Shown: positions 10,822-22,745 of the stretch, in pieces
Position numbering within the stretch: the stretch's first letter is position 1
Layout: each line of letters opens with the position of its first letter
DNA from: Ascaphus truei
Taxonomy: Eukaryota > Chordata > Amphibia > Anura > Ascaphidae
Assembly (NCBI GenBank): GCA_036426205.1
Contig: CM071569.1
Location: 285,818,408 to 285,882,407, forward strand
Direction: 5' to 3'
DNA length: 64,000 nucleotides
Position numbers and translations under genes: made by a program
The notes under the pieces: generated by a model
Seen by the model: only the letters and a program-made list of their open reading frames with translations
The model's database searches: none
Told to the model about the DNA's origin: nothing

Positions 10822-11086
10822 TAATGTAGATGTGCAGGGGGTATCGGGAGCTGAACCGCACTGGTTTCAGGTCGGGGGACCCCCTTCCCCCCGAGATACA
10901 GACCCCTTTATGAGGTGCCGGTATCCCTCTGCGTTTAAATGCCCCGATCACATGACCGCGACCTGTAAACCAAGCAGAGGGATACCGGCACCCCCAAAAG
11001 GGGCCTGTATCTCGGGGGGCAGGGGTCCCCGGACCTGAAACCACAGCGGTTCTGCTCCGGAGACCTTCTACACATGTACAGTATAA
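10822..11086. repeat. Palindromic foldback P1, copy in unit A
   Basis: Long inverted repeat whose arms contain GTGCAGGGGGT, CTGAACCGC, CCCGAGATACAG and GTGCCGGTATCCCTCTGC, mirrored around a ~40-base centre with GATCACATGACCGCG. The family recurs at 12032-12290, 24858-25134, 25686-25945, 27040-27245 and 30757-31014. No protein is encoded. Confidence 0.8.
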
Positions 11087-11113
11087 ATAAAACACATATA
11101 AATAAACACTCGT

Positions 11114-11300
11114 TCTTTACCTTAGCGGCTATGCGCTATGGTAAAGAAGCAGCATTTCTGTATTTTTAATAATATTGTACAGTGAGCAGGGGGTTCCCTG
11201 AGCCAGAAATCTAAACTCAGGGGGCCCCCTGCTCCTGCTCAATATTATTAAAAATACAGAAATGCTGCTTCATTACCATAGCGTATAGCCGCTAAGGCAA
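11114..11300. repeat. Palindromic foldback P3, copy in unit A
   Basis: Arms of about 60 bases (TTAGCGGCTATGCGCTATGG and its near complement, then CAGCATTTCTGTATTTTTAA) surround a centre with GAGCAGGGGG..CCCCCTGCTC. Copies: 25158-25336 and a half-copy at about 30632-30715. Confidence 0.8.
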
Positions 11301-11352
11301 TGAAGGGGTTAACCCCCGCTACCCACAATAAAGCGGGCACGGTGGGTTAACC

Positions 11353-12031
11353 AGTTATAACGGCGGTTTAGCTTGGCTAATGTTTAGATTGGTTAGGGTT
11401 TAAATTAATTCCATGTTGATGTGCTATGATTGATATGTGATTTGGATTAGCTGAGATACGTCATTCGCTTTAGTTAGTGTGAAGTGTGTTTTCGATTGCG
11501 GAGTTTGTAGTTACGTTTTATTATGGTGTGTCTTGTGCATTAATTGTATGTAATTAGGCGTGCACATTAGTGCTTATAGAGGCTTCATTTCATTATAGGC
11601 GGTATGATGTTACCACTATACTACTCAAATGGCTTATTAGGGTGGGTCATAGTCAGTCCGGGCGTGGCGTGCTTAGGCGCTCCCAGGTTTTGTATTCGGG
11701 GTCAGGGTGGGTATAAACCCCTTAAGACTATAGCGGTTAGTAACCGCAAGGTGATTTTAAGGGGTTAGTGGCCATATAATGTATTTATATGTATATTGCT
11801 TTCTGGCAACGGAGGTAGAGGGACCTGGTGTTGTGGTAAGGAAGAACTGTATTTATTTACTTTATTTATGTATGCAATGCAAGTGTTTATAATGGGCAAA
11901 TATTATCTTCCATATTTGGATAATAGTTATTTGCCATATTACTGTATGTAGGGTGGTTTTGGGCGGCAGGGACAGGGGGGGAGTGATTGAGTTGTTTTTT
12001 TAAAGCATTATTCATCACATTTCTTTTAGTG
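11353..12031. other. No gene seen
   Basis: Low-GC sequence without convincing coding frames or recognised repeats. It is present only downstream of copy A. Confidence 0.5.
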
Positions 12032-12290
12032 TAGATGTGGCAGGGGGTCTCCGGAGCTGAACACGGTGGTTTTATGTCCAGAGGACCCCTTGCTCCCGAG
12101 ATACAGGCTCCTGATGGGGTTGCGGTATCCACTCGCATTGAAATGTCCGCGCCACCGTGACCGTGCCATTTCCTTGCATAGGAGATACGGAGGCACCCCA
12201 TAAAGGTGCCTGTATCTCGGGAAGCAGGGGGTCATGGACATGAAACCAACGTGGTTCAGTCCGGAGACCCCCAGCCCTCTTACACATTAA
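12032..12290. repeat. Palindromic foldback P1, diverged copy
   Basis: Same arm motifs as the copy at 10822 (GGGGGTCTCCGGAGCTGAAC, CCCGAGATACAGG) with about a fifth of positions changed and a partly different centre. It stands outside the composite unit. Confidence 0.7.
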
Positions 12291-12579
12291 AGAAAATGTA
12301 TATTTTAAATAAACAATTGTCGGGCGACATTTCAACTCTGTGAGAGGGGCTTCTCAGCGCAGCCTCTCTGTAGCAGAAATGAATCCGCCAGTTGCAGGCC
12401 TTTTCAGAGGCCGATGCTGTCGCTGGCAGCAAATCGCCCGTGGTTGGGCCATTTGACTATCACTGGTAATCAGAACGCTTTCTGGTTACCGTGATTAGCA
12501 ACGCCAAAACAACGCCCATTTTACATTCCCTGGCGATTTTTTTTTATCAACTCCCTCTCTGAATAAGGCCCTGAGAGTT

Positions 12580-13539
12580 ATCTCTCGGTTCAGATGTCTG
12601 GCATAGAGTTAAGACAAAATAATAACATGGTTACAAAGTACGTGCATAATGAGCAGGGTATACCATCTAACAATGCGAGTAGTAAGAGAAATATAATTTA
12701 TAGGCGATGTAACAGTCTACAGGACCAGAGTTATAAAATGTGAGACAGCCATAGATTTGAAAGAAACTCTTTAAACTGGTGGTGGAATGGAGAGGACTCC
12801 AGTAGACTGTTCCAGTTTGTGGGGTGCACGGTAGAGCAGTAAGTAGAGGAAGGAAAGGAGGAACGGCCAGGCATTACTTGTTGAGCTTGGGCACCATGAA
12901 CAGTGTTTTGGAGGGTGTCAAGATCTAGATGATAAGCTGCATGTGGTGGGGGTGAGGAGCTTGTTCAGATGGGGGGGGTTCGCTTGCTCCATATAATTGA
13001 ATTTAAAGGCAAGTCAGGAAACGTTAATACTTTGCACCAGGATCTAGTGATGACAATCTAGTTCTTTGAGCATTCGCAGTGATGTGTGTGTCTGTAGTTG
13101 CATTGGAGAATAAAATGAAAACTTGGACTAAGAGTGTGCACTTCTTAATTTTTCTTTTCGCCGTAGTTAATAGGAGTGGTTCTTGGGGACATAGGAGGAG
13201 TATAGTGAGAGTTATGTGGAGCAGTTAGGAGGGTTAGGGAAGAGGGTCTATGAAGCAATAAGAAAATAAGGGTGGGTTATAAGGAGAGTTATATAGAGCA
13301 ATGGAGAGGCTCACGAGCAAGTATATATGGAGCGAGGGTATGGTGCTATAGGGAGAGTTATATGGAGCCGTCTTAAAAACGAGTTACTGTATAGGGAGGA
13401 AAGAGTTTAATAGGAGGCATCTATGGATCAATAGAAAGTTTTACGAGGCAGCAGTATATGGCGTGCGTAGTAGGAGGTTATAAAGGAGAGGGTTTTGGAC
13501 GGTGAGTTGAAGTGGTACCCCAAGGCCGGTAAATAAGGT
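12580..13539 (+). repeat. Flank upstream of the gypsy LTR (copy B), with a short minisatellite
   Basis: Weakly but recognisably shared with 47860-49000 (for example GATGAGGAGCTTGT-like and GGGGGACTTTCC-free AT-rich parts), so the duplicated unit begins before the LTR. From about 13185 to 13500 there are irregular repeats of the GGAGAGTTATATGGAGCA type. No gene is evident. Confidence 0.5.
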
Positions 13540-14861
13540 AGTTGCCCGGTGAGTGCCCCTGAGCATATTGGGAAATGGATTGTCAGCTCTTTGACACCGT
13601 AGTTGGCAGTTAGTACACTTTGCGGTGTACATAAAAATGTCTGTGTGTCTCCCACAGAAGTACAGGGGCGAGAATAGTTATTTATTGTTAAATTGATTTC
13701 GATTAAAGGTTGGTTTGGTTTTTCTGGTTTAACCACCAAATGGTTTTAAAACCCAGCAGTCTGCAGCACAGCGCCAACGGAAGCGTTGGCCTAACTTTGC
13801 TAGGAAGGTCTAGCGGCTGTGAGAGCTGGGAGAGTAAAACCAGGAGAAAAAGTCGTTATAACGTAATTTTATCAAGTTTGATCCAAAATGAGAATGAAGT
13901 CCCCTATTTTCGAACGATTCCAACAGTCTAGTGTAAGGGATTTCATTAGCCGGCCGGACGAGGGATACATCAAGTAGTAATCGCGTGTAGGGATTGGAAA
14001 TTGTTGGCAGGTAATTCCTGAGAGGTGAGCGAATGCAGATGATCTAGGGCTTTAAGCCCCCCGCTGGTTGGTTCCGCGATGTCTGGAAAGGTCCCATACT
14101 GATTAGCAGTAGTCGACTAAAAAGTGTGAAGTGGGGCAGGAGGAATTGATTCAAGTGTCCCCCATATTAGAAAATGGCCCAGATCGTCACGACACTCAGA
14201 CACAAATGTCGCCCATGTAAGGGGGGCTCGTCTGTATGCCAAAGCGGCGAAGGTGCGAGGTTTCGACGCATGCCCTGAGCAAACTATGAAGCCCTCTGCC
14301 AGGTTTTGCCACATATGGGCAATCGGCTGGGATAGGCGAGGTTATATTCATGAACGAGATGAGTGCAGAGGTACAGATAGGATGTATTTTAGGCTGCATA
14401 AAAAATCCCTGCAGCCGACAGGAGTCAGCTTAACTCTAAGCGGGATGAGAACTTTGCAAATCGTACCCCAAAGTTCAAGAGGTCATAAGAACTAAGGAAT
14501 CCAGAACTAATTTATGGCTGAGTTAGACGTAGAACGACTAAGCAGCTGCGGAGGAGAAACAGGGGTTGCGAGAGGCGCCCATATCCAAAGAGTTTTCGGC
14601 TTTATTTGCACAAAACTCCCGCTCCTGGAAATTGTGCTTAATGACTCCTGTTTCTAACGAGTTTCATTTGCGAGATACGAATATTGTTTTCACCGTCCCA
14701 AGTAAGTGTATTTGCACGTGGGTTTTTTTTTTGCCAAATCTAATCGGTGTGTGTGTTCATTCTGTAAATAAAATGTACAATTTATTTCTATCTCTTGCTT
14801 TGCCAATCAAACAGATCGGTGGTATTTTGGTCTGTTTAAAAGTGCTGCGTCTCCCGTGACA
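13540..14861 (+). mobile_element. 5' LTR of truncated gypsy element (copy B)
   Basis: Starts near GAGTGCCCCTGAGC and ends CTCCCGTGACA at 14861. It matches the LTR-like block at 49000-50303 and, more weakly, the solo LTR at 5594-6872. A primer-site-like GGTGGCAGTGGTGGGATA follows at about 14874. The exact left boundary is uncertain because the upstream flank is also duplicated. Confidence 0.6.
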
Positions 14862-15339
14862 GTTTTTTGTCTCGGTGGCAGTGGTGGGATATGATGAGTC
14901 TATGGATAGTGGTCTGCGGGATCTATAGCATTCGCAGGAGACTCGCAAAGTTTCGAGCTCCCAAAGAGAGGTTAGCTAACACGAAATTGCACAATTTTAC
15001 GAGGAAATACAGTCACCTTGTTCCCCTAAATATTTTGCTGCGGGTTAAACATGGAAAGGGTGAGCAGAATGATTCGCGGAATTAGGATCGTGGTCGGTGA
15101 GGGTGTTGAGAGTTTATGGCTTCCGACGGCTTGTCGTTCAAAGGTGCAAAGTGGAGGGGGAATTAGAAAGACATGAAGTAGGTATTACTTATCCTGGTTC
15201 CTGAGGAGCTACGTAACTGCAGCCGCAATGATACACTCAGCCCGGGTTTCCAAACCAGGCTGTCCAGCCCGTGGAGCGGAGATGGACATAGGGAAGGGAG
15301 CGTTGTTGCTCCACGGTTAATGGTGAAGGACTTTTCTTG

Positions 15340-16480
15340 GAGCTGGGGAGGAAATTTTCCCAACAGTCTCCAATAGGTCCCCAGTGCTACTGGACTTGCT
15401 ATACTCTGGACTACAGAATTCTTGCCTCATGGGGGAAGGGTAGAAGAGTCCAGATGAGAGAATTTGGCCTGCATGGCAGCTCTACCGGACAAGTGTCCCC
15501 TCACTCACTGGTCAAGTGAAGAGCAAGTTTGTCCCTCAAGTTAATCACCAAAGCTTCAACAAGTTGTCGTGGCACAGACAAAATCGACCATTTTCTATCA
15601 GATGAAAACTCAGTGGTTGAGATACGGTTCCCACGCGGATGGGTGATGACGGATTGCACCCATTGTTCGGCGATTGCTAAAGTGACCTAGCAGGGCAACC
15701 ACTGAGGAGATAGGGATGACTATGAACATGTCCAAAGCTTTGCTGCTGTTGCAGTATGCCTCCCCCGAAGACTACGAGGCAAGTTCAGGACAGGAAGCGT
15801 TATCTCAAGAGTCTATGTTAAATTTGGATGCCCGAAATGGCATGGCAAGGCAAGGCACTCAGTGGATGGGAGGGGTTAGGTGCTACAAAAGACCACACTT
15901 TGCTGACGTGATTTTCCAGGAGCATTTACTGCAGCAGTGTCATCGGACGTGTGGGCTGGGTCATTGACCGTAAAAACTAAGACCCATGAGCAGACTGCAA
16001 GAATGGCAGATGAGTATGTATGTATGCCGTCGCTCCCTCATGATGAGGAAGGGCTCCCAAGAAACTGGCTGTGACAGCCAGGGGATCAAAGCAGACTCCC
16101 TCAGTGGCTACACAAGTCGGAACAGAGAAGGAGTATCAAAAGCTGCGATTTAGGACACGAGAGGAGATGATAATCTCTGCAACAAAGTGGGTCACATCAG
16201 ACCTGACTGGCCGGACTGTGCCAAGTCCGGTGGACCCCATCCAGGGACAACGTTTCTCCAGATGCGAGGCAGTCCGCCCATCCATGTGCGATGGCACACC
16301 AGAGGAGTCAAGCACAGCCACGGGAATCAACCCATCAGAGGGACGTTCCGTGGAGAGTCTTGACGATTGCCACCCTGGGACCCAAGAGCGGAGAAAGAAA
16401 AGAGGGACATAAGGTAGCATCCATCAGGGTTGCAGCCCAAGCAATGTCCGGGCAGAAGAAACATTGCAAAAAAGAGGGAC
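15340..16480 (+). pseudogene. gypsy Gag with SCAN-like region and zinc knuckle (copy B), frameshifted
   Basis: Pieces in all three forward frames match the cleaner Gag on the minus strand at 62640-63610: a capsid part with KALLLLQYA near 15730, the SCAN-like segment (IFQEHLLQQCH near 15910), and a zinc knuckle at about 16175-16222 (CNKVGHIRPDWPDC). The frameshifts are mostly single-base indels, as frequent here as in the surrounding non-coding DNA, so many may be sequencing errors. Confidence 0.65.
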
Positions 16481-16489
16481 CATAGGAAG

Positions 16490-16760
16490 ATCGCCAACAA
16501 GCAGCCGGCTGGGACTTGGTGCACTGATAACCTGGTCTGACCTGATATGGTCCACAAGAGTTTGCTCCGGGGCACAGGATGCAAGTGCCCATGTAAGATG
16601 GGGGACTGTGGCCAATCCAGGTTGCCCGGGTCTTTTTGGATTGTGGTGCCGGATGTGGCTGAGGGAGGTGGGGGTATGTCGGGTAGATGCAGTTTTGCTT
16701 TGGCAATGACCTGGGACATGTAACCTGTGTGTCAGAGCAGAAGCTGGTTTCCTGTTGCAG
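16490..16760 (+). pseudogene. gypsy protease remnant (copy B)
   Basis: Corresponds to the retropepsin region of copy D, including the downstream part that reads VPM.DGGLWP-like and GNDLGHVTCV. The catalytic DSG triad is disturbed by indels near 16510. Position directly after the zinc knuckle fits gag-pro order. Confidence 0.5.
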
Positions 16761-17189
16761 CATTCTAGGAGCCAGTCATCCGGGATCGCAGCAGAACCAA
16801 CCCCTATCCCCTGCATTTGGGACCAACCGATCTAGCGGATTGTCACGGAGACCAGGACAGGTAAACCCAGACTGAGTCGTTACAAGAGACTGACTTACTG
16901 TCCTTACTGTCCCCTTGACTTAGAGACTAAGGGTGGCGCGTTGGTTAGTGTTGGAAGAGGGCTAGGCTGCGGTGAATGAAGTGAAGTGTGTGAATGAATG
17001 AAAGCTGACCACGATGGAAGGGTATTGGACTTCGGGTGTCCGTCTCAAGAACCAAGAAAGTGAGGGTCAGACCACTTCTGTGGCACAACGGGCTTAGTTT
17101 TAGGGAGAAGAAGCAAGGTTTCTACCGGCTCTTCTTAGAGCTTAGAGGAGAGTCGGAATGTAGAAGATGGCTAGTGGTACAAAGTGAGA

Positions 17190-17560
17190 ATTAGGCGAGA
17201 ATAGGCAGCAGTTATTACAGGTAGCCCATTTCCATTCCACAGCGGGGCATCAGGGGGTTAATGTGATGAGGAGCTCGGCGTCTGTTGCAGCCTTACTTCC
17301 TGGCCGGAGGGCGATCCAGCGGGCATTTGGCAGATTTCTGCCACCTGGTGATGCCTGCCATCCAGTGGGTAGGAAGGTGGGTGATTGATGCTGTGTGCGA
17401 TTTCCTTTGACTATTTACCGTAATGGGGAGGAACCTGTTTCAGAGAGGTAGCTCAGGCAGTGCTAAGTGCTAGGTTTATCTTTGATAGGATAGGTTTTTT
17501 CTCGAGGGTGCTAGTTAAGTTAGGGTGCCGGGTTAAGTGGTAAGGGGGGTATGGTAAGTA
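17190..17560 (+). pseudogene. gypsy integrase remnant upstream of RT (copy B)
   Basis: Contains the integrase zinc-binding pattern QQLLQVAHF..AGHQGV followed by a cysteine segment (GDACHPVG), then a shortened core-like stretch. It lies before the RT rather than after it. That is the arrangement of Gmr1-like gypsy elements, in which integrase precedes RT as in Ty1/copia. Equivalent blocks are at 52570-52880 and on the minus strand at 61590-61925. Confidence 0.55.
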
Positions 17561-17639
17561 GGGCATCCAGAGGAGCGCAGCCACGGGTAAGTTAGTAGAT
17601 AGAACACATAAGGATCTGTTCTCAGAACCAGCCGGGCAG

Positions 17640-18370
17640 GACACATAGTACAGATCAACCTGGTGCTCACAGGTGAATCTGCGGTCCTCTGCATAAGTAT
17701 CCTACCCGCTATGCAGAGGGTGAAGAGCGAGTATAGTAGTAGAGAGGGAGTAGGAGTATAGGAGAGATGCTGACCCTAGGGGTTAGTGAACCGTCTCAGA
17801 GCCTGGGTCTTGTCCGGAGTTAGCCCTAACTAAAAAGGTATGGACCACCCGCTCTTTGGGGCTACTGCAAGCTCAATGCGTGGACGGTTGTCAGATGCTT
17901 ATCCATTCTTTCCTTCCTCCGCATGGATGAGCTAGAGGTAAGTTACTAAGTAAGTAGTAAAGGTACTGGCAGATCCCACTCGAACCAGGAGGCTGAGGGG
18001 AATGTCAGCTTTCATTCACCTCCGAGTGGCCTCTATGGAGTTTTAGTGATGCCTTCCTCATAGGAAAAAGCCACGGCTACCTTCCCAACGCCTGTCAAGT
18101 AGGTTGTGTAAAGGAATGCAGAGATATGCAAGGCATATCTTGGAGTATATTGCTGGTCCTTATTAATTCATGGGATTCACATCTATTACATTGTAGCAGC
18201 GGTGCTAGCCAAATTAGGGGCAGCAGGCGGGCTTTACCGTGGAACGAAAACACACAAGGTGGTTGTAATAGGAATGGCTGAGGTGTTTACTTAGGTCACA
18301 GGGTGGGCAGGGGGCATCGAAGCCTGAACCAGCCATGTTGATGGCATATACAGTGCCCGATGCCCACATA
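17640..18370 (+). pseudogene. gypsy reverse transcriptase remnant (copy B)
   Basis: Fragments match the RT of copy D: the N-terminal region with MLTLGVSEPSQS near 17770, then the palm region near 18130-18170 (ILE at the YxDD position) and a GMAEVF segment near 18270. The reading frame is broken repeatedly, and the domain ends where the CA microsatellite starts. No RNase H is left. Confidence 0.55.
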
Positions 18371-18374
18371 AAGA

Positions 18375-18545
18375 AGCAATACACACATACACACACACAC
18401 ACATCCACGCACACACCACCACACACCACACATAACTGTACAGTACAACCACATACACATAACTACACACCACATACATAACATATACTCACAATAGATA
18501 CACACAAACATCCACACATACACACATTACACACACACACACAGC
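18375..18545 (+). repeat. CA microsatellite truncating the RT (copy B)
   Basis: Imperfect (CA)n and CACAT repeats directly follow the RT remnant. The same junction is found at 53681 and, inverted, at about 60815. Confidence 0.85.
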
Positions 18546-19984
18546 ATACGTCCGTACATGCTGCAGCTTACCGTATTAACCCCTCCCCGGGTACCCAATT
18601 AGTAACCCTTCCGTCTCGCCACAGTCCTGCCAGAGCAACCATTGCAGCTGAAATCATGTTGTTTAAACCCTTTCCCTGTCGTGAAGTGCTTGGGCTGCAG
18701 ACTGTACCTGCGCAGACAGAATAGTGCGGTGGGTGGTGAGCAGACAGCTCTGGAGGGTGCGGGGTGGTAGGGACCTCACGCATGCTTTGCCTCTCGGATC
18801 TTCTCATTGCTGCGTCTGTAAGCTGGTACCCATGTGCCTCGTATATCCCCTCCAGGGTGCGAAACTCAGCACTGTCCTCCCCTCGCCCCCCCACAAGGGT
18901 CGATAGTAGTACTATGGATTAGAGGGCCTGTGGTGGGGCTGGGCCTCTGGACGCACGGCTCAGCCAATGGCAATGAGATAAGGACCTGCCTCCTCTAAGG
19001 ACAGCCAGGGGGTGAGCGCATGGATACAAGTCGACACCACTATGGACAAGCGGAAGAGTAGAGTGACGAAGAGAGAGACAGTACGGAGAAGTAGGAATGA
19101 AAAAAAAAAAAACAAAGAAATAAAAGTTCGGTTTACTGTGGGTTTTACCATCAAAAATATACCCCAGTATCACTCCCACTATCAGAGGCTAGTCATGGAT
19201 CACCACTACTAGACATGCTAGAGAAATTCTAAAGTTGCATTTAGTAACATGAGCAGACATATTTAAGAGACCCACCCACAAAAATCAAATCGCAGTCACT
19301 AAATCTGTCTATTTCTAAGTGTATATCTTTTTATATATATCATACACATATTATAAGTATGGTGGGGACCAAGGCGAAGAAAAACTCCACCGTTTGCATA
19401 TACCAATTAGGAATATCCCTTGTAAGCACATTCACATGTCTTAGCAGGTCTGCACCCTGCCTTTCAGCCATTATCTACCCAGCATACAGCGCTTCCAACT
19501 GCCGCAAGTTCGGGGGGTTCTGGGAATTTACAAATGCAAATGGACACACAATGTATCACCTTTGGCTGTGAAATCCATTTTTTCATGGAACTCTTATACA
19601 GCAAATGCTCTGCTGTTTACACGCTTTTAAGCACAGCATGGGATTAGATGCAAAGCCAGTCAAACCCCTCACGACAGCCGTTTTGACCTTTTGTCGTCAT
19701 CACATCAGTGTTGGAGGTGGTTTTGTACTGGCGGTTTGCTAATGTTCAAGCTGGGCAGGTTTACTGTACACACCTGATATTTACGTTATGGTGGTTGGAA
19801 ACAAGGTGTACAAACCCAGCCCCGTCAGCATATAACAATAAGGAATACCCTGTGAGCACAAACACATGTTTGCCACCCTGCCCTCCCAGTATCATATATA
19901 ATGGGAAGGAAGGAAAAGTCTGCGTCCGCCTCTATGCAAAATGTGTGAGTGAAGATACAACCGCGTGCAATTGTAGGACAAGTG

Positions 19985-20205
19985 AGAGATGGTTAGAAGA
20001 AAGAAAAGAAACCCTACAGATGCACTGTGTCAGTGGATCCATGGTCCCTTATACTATTTATATGCACTCGCTGTGATTTGAAGAATTTGATTGCAAATTA
20101 AAAGCTTTTATTGACTTTGTTATAAATAGTATAGGGACCAGGGATCACTGACACAGTGCATACTGAGGGTTTCATTTTTTTCTCTACCATATCTCCCATA
20201 TCACC
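19985..20205. repeat. Hairpin-forming inverted repeat (copy B)
   Basis: Same arms and same loop orientation as copy A (loop contains CACTCGCTGTGATTTGAAGA), with small indels in both arms. Confidence 0.75.
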
Positions 20206-21689
20206 AGCATACAGTGCTCCCCGGCAGGAAAGGGTATATTTTCATGTGTTGACATTTGCCGGATAAGTGCCTCACTGTCTGTGTTAGCTTTTTAGACTAT
20301 ATCTGTTACTTATTGAGGTTGTTGGTACCGTTGTGTCTAAAACATAATCTGTGTTGTTTGCACGCTGTTCTTTGCAACAATATAGCTTGCGGGTATTACT
20401 TGTTTTGCTACAACTCACTTTCCTACAGGCTCATGTGCCCTATGGTATTTATTGCCATCTTGGTCTTACTGTTGCCCTCTGTGTATCACTTTACATCGTG
20501 TTCCTAGCTAGGTGTAGCGATATCAGCAGTATGTTTACACATTGGGCCTTGCAGTACTTGCATGTCCTCTGTAATTTGGGGGTCGGAGCCCCTTCCAGTT
20601 CTTTGTGTAGCTTCTTAGTGTACATCAAACACCTTTGTGTTTTATATTGCTTGGAATCATAACCGTGTGCTCTTTCAGGGACATTTTCTTGCTGTTTCTT
20701 TTAACTATTTTTATATATAAATATAAAAAAGGAAAAGCAGCGTTTCTGCCTAAACAAAGTAACAACTATGAAAAAAATTCCTTTTAGAATTAAAAAAACA
20801 TAAGAAAGTGATTACAAAGTATGAAATTGTTCTTTTTGTTGTACAACGTTGTTAAAGGCAAGTAAAGCTAAAGTGTAACCGTTATCAATAAATGTTTGTT
20901 AATTTTGTTAACGGCAAAATATGTTACGAGCTGATTTTTAAAAAAGTATTATTGTGTAGTTAAAAACCAGAGACATAACATAAACACAGACAAAGACTCA
21001 GTGCACATCCAAAAAACTTATATACGTGGTACAGGCCTAAATATACATGTATAAATACTAATAAATAAAAATGGTCTTTTAGTTTAACATTTTGGCCAAA
21101 ATTTTGTAAGCCCTTGAGCCAAATAATTCACGGCCACGCAGACCAACGTTCAAAGGGTCCCTACACTAAATAAATCTTTAATACATGTGCATTGCCCAGG
21201 AAGAACGTAACAGAAAAATGATTTATAATAAATCTGTCATATAGTTGCAAAGTTCTAAGTCTGATTGAAGCTTTTATTAACCTGTACATTACAAGGAAAA
21301 GCACTCTGAATAGATTTGTCACAATCACACTGCATGGGTTCAATTGTTTCAATTGGCTTTTGTAGGGTTTGATGTATTATTTTGTAGGTAGTGGAATCTG
21401 AGAACAGAGATGTGCAGCTATCTCTATAGAATACGCCGCTTAATACCCAGAAGCCTCCATGTTTCAGATGGATAATGTCGGCTCTTTTACTCCCAGGGTC
21501 CCAGGAATGAGGAGGGGGCAGATTAAAATAAAGAATGGATTATTTCATGAATTGCCCTAGGTGTAGAACTGAAACTGGTGCCATGGTTTGTAATATAAAT
21601 TTTTTGGACAGGAACAATATCTGGGTGTATTCCTGCCAGACAAACTTATCAGTATCTCTCTTTTATTCTTATTATTTTAATGTTTGTGT

Positions 21690-22745
21690 AGGTGCAGAGT
21701 AATAGGTACAGGATGCGACAGGGAGGAAGAGGGTTTGGACGTAAGGGCATAGGGCAGTATGTGTGATGGGCAGAGGGTGTGGGTACAGGATGGCGGCAGG
21801 CAGTGTGGTGTAGGACAGACATTGGGTAACGGAGGATGGGGCAGTGTGTGTAGGGGCAGACGGTTGGGTACAGGATGGGGCAGTTGTGTATATGGACAAA
21901 GGTTGGGTACAGGATTGTGTAAGTTGTGTGTTAGGGCAGAGGGTGGGTACAGGATGTGAATACCCTAAGGGTCCAAGATTGGGTGTATGGAGGGCAGAGG
22001 GTGGGTACAGGCGGTGTCGAAGGTGGAGTGTTTGGTGGTAGGGGGGCATGACGAGTCGGGGGCAGAGCGGTGTGGGGGACAGGATGGAGTTGGCAGAGAA
22101 GCTGGGCAGTGTACGTGTAGGGACAGATGGTTGGGTACAGGATGGGGCAGTGTGTAGTGTGTGTAGGGCAGAGGGTTGAGTTACAGAAGGGCGAGTTGTG
22201 GGGCGGGTAGAGGGTTAGGGTTGGTAGAGGTGGGCGTGCTACAGGAATGGGGCAGAGTCGTGACTGGATGGGGCAGTGGGAGTGTTGGGGGCAGGGCAGA
22301 GAGAGTCAGAGTGGGATGAGGGTTTGGTACTGGATCGAGCAGGTATGTAGGGGCAAAGGATTTTGGTAAATAATTGGGCAGCATATTAGTGGCAGTAGGC
22401 GGATGGAGGGAGATAGGGTTACTACAGGATGGGGCAGGTGTGATGTGGGCAGAGAGTTGGGTAAAGGATGAGAGCAGTTAGTGTAGTACGCTGTAGGAGT
22501 GGGGCCAGGGCTAGGAGTGGAGGCGGTGGGGGCAGAGGGCAGGGGTTGGAAGATGCAGGGGGGGGGGTAGGAATTAGGATGGGGCAGTGTGTGAGCAGTG
22601 TGTGAATGTGCAGAGAGTAAGGTTTGGATTGGGCATGGTGTGTATGGGCAGAGAGATTTGGGTACGGATGGGGAGCAGTCATAGTCTATGTAGTGGAAGA
22701 GGTGGGTACAACATGGGCGGAGTGTTTGTAGGAGCACGAGGGTTT
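21690..22745 (+). repeat. 39-bp minisatellite (copy B)
   Basis: Degraded version of the array at 2964, with the period disturbed by many indels. It is followed by the 16-bp repeat block. Confidence 0.8.

Larger units (their letters stand above)
10254..11352 (+). repeat. Composite unit copy A, resumed
   Basis: Begins with the right copy of the 163-bp repeat and continues colinear with copy B (24340-25385). Contains a tandemly doubled 47-base segment at about 10509-10602 (ATTGCGTTATTTTCCCGGCT start) that is single in copy B, then two palindromes. Confidence 0.75.
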
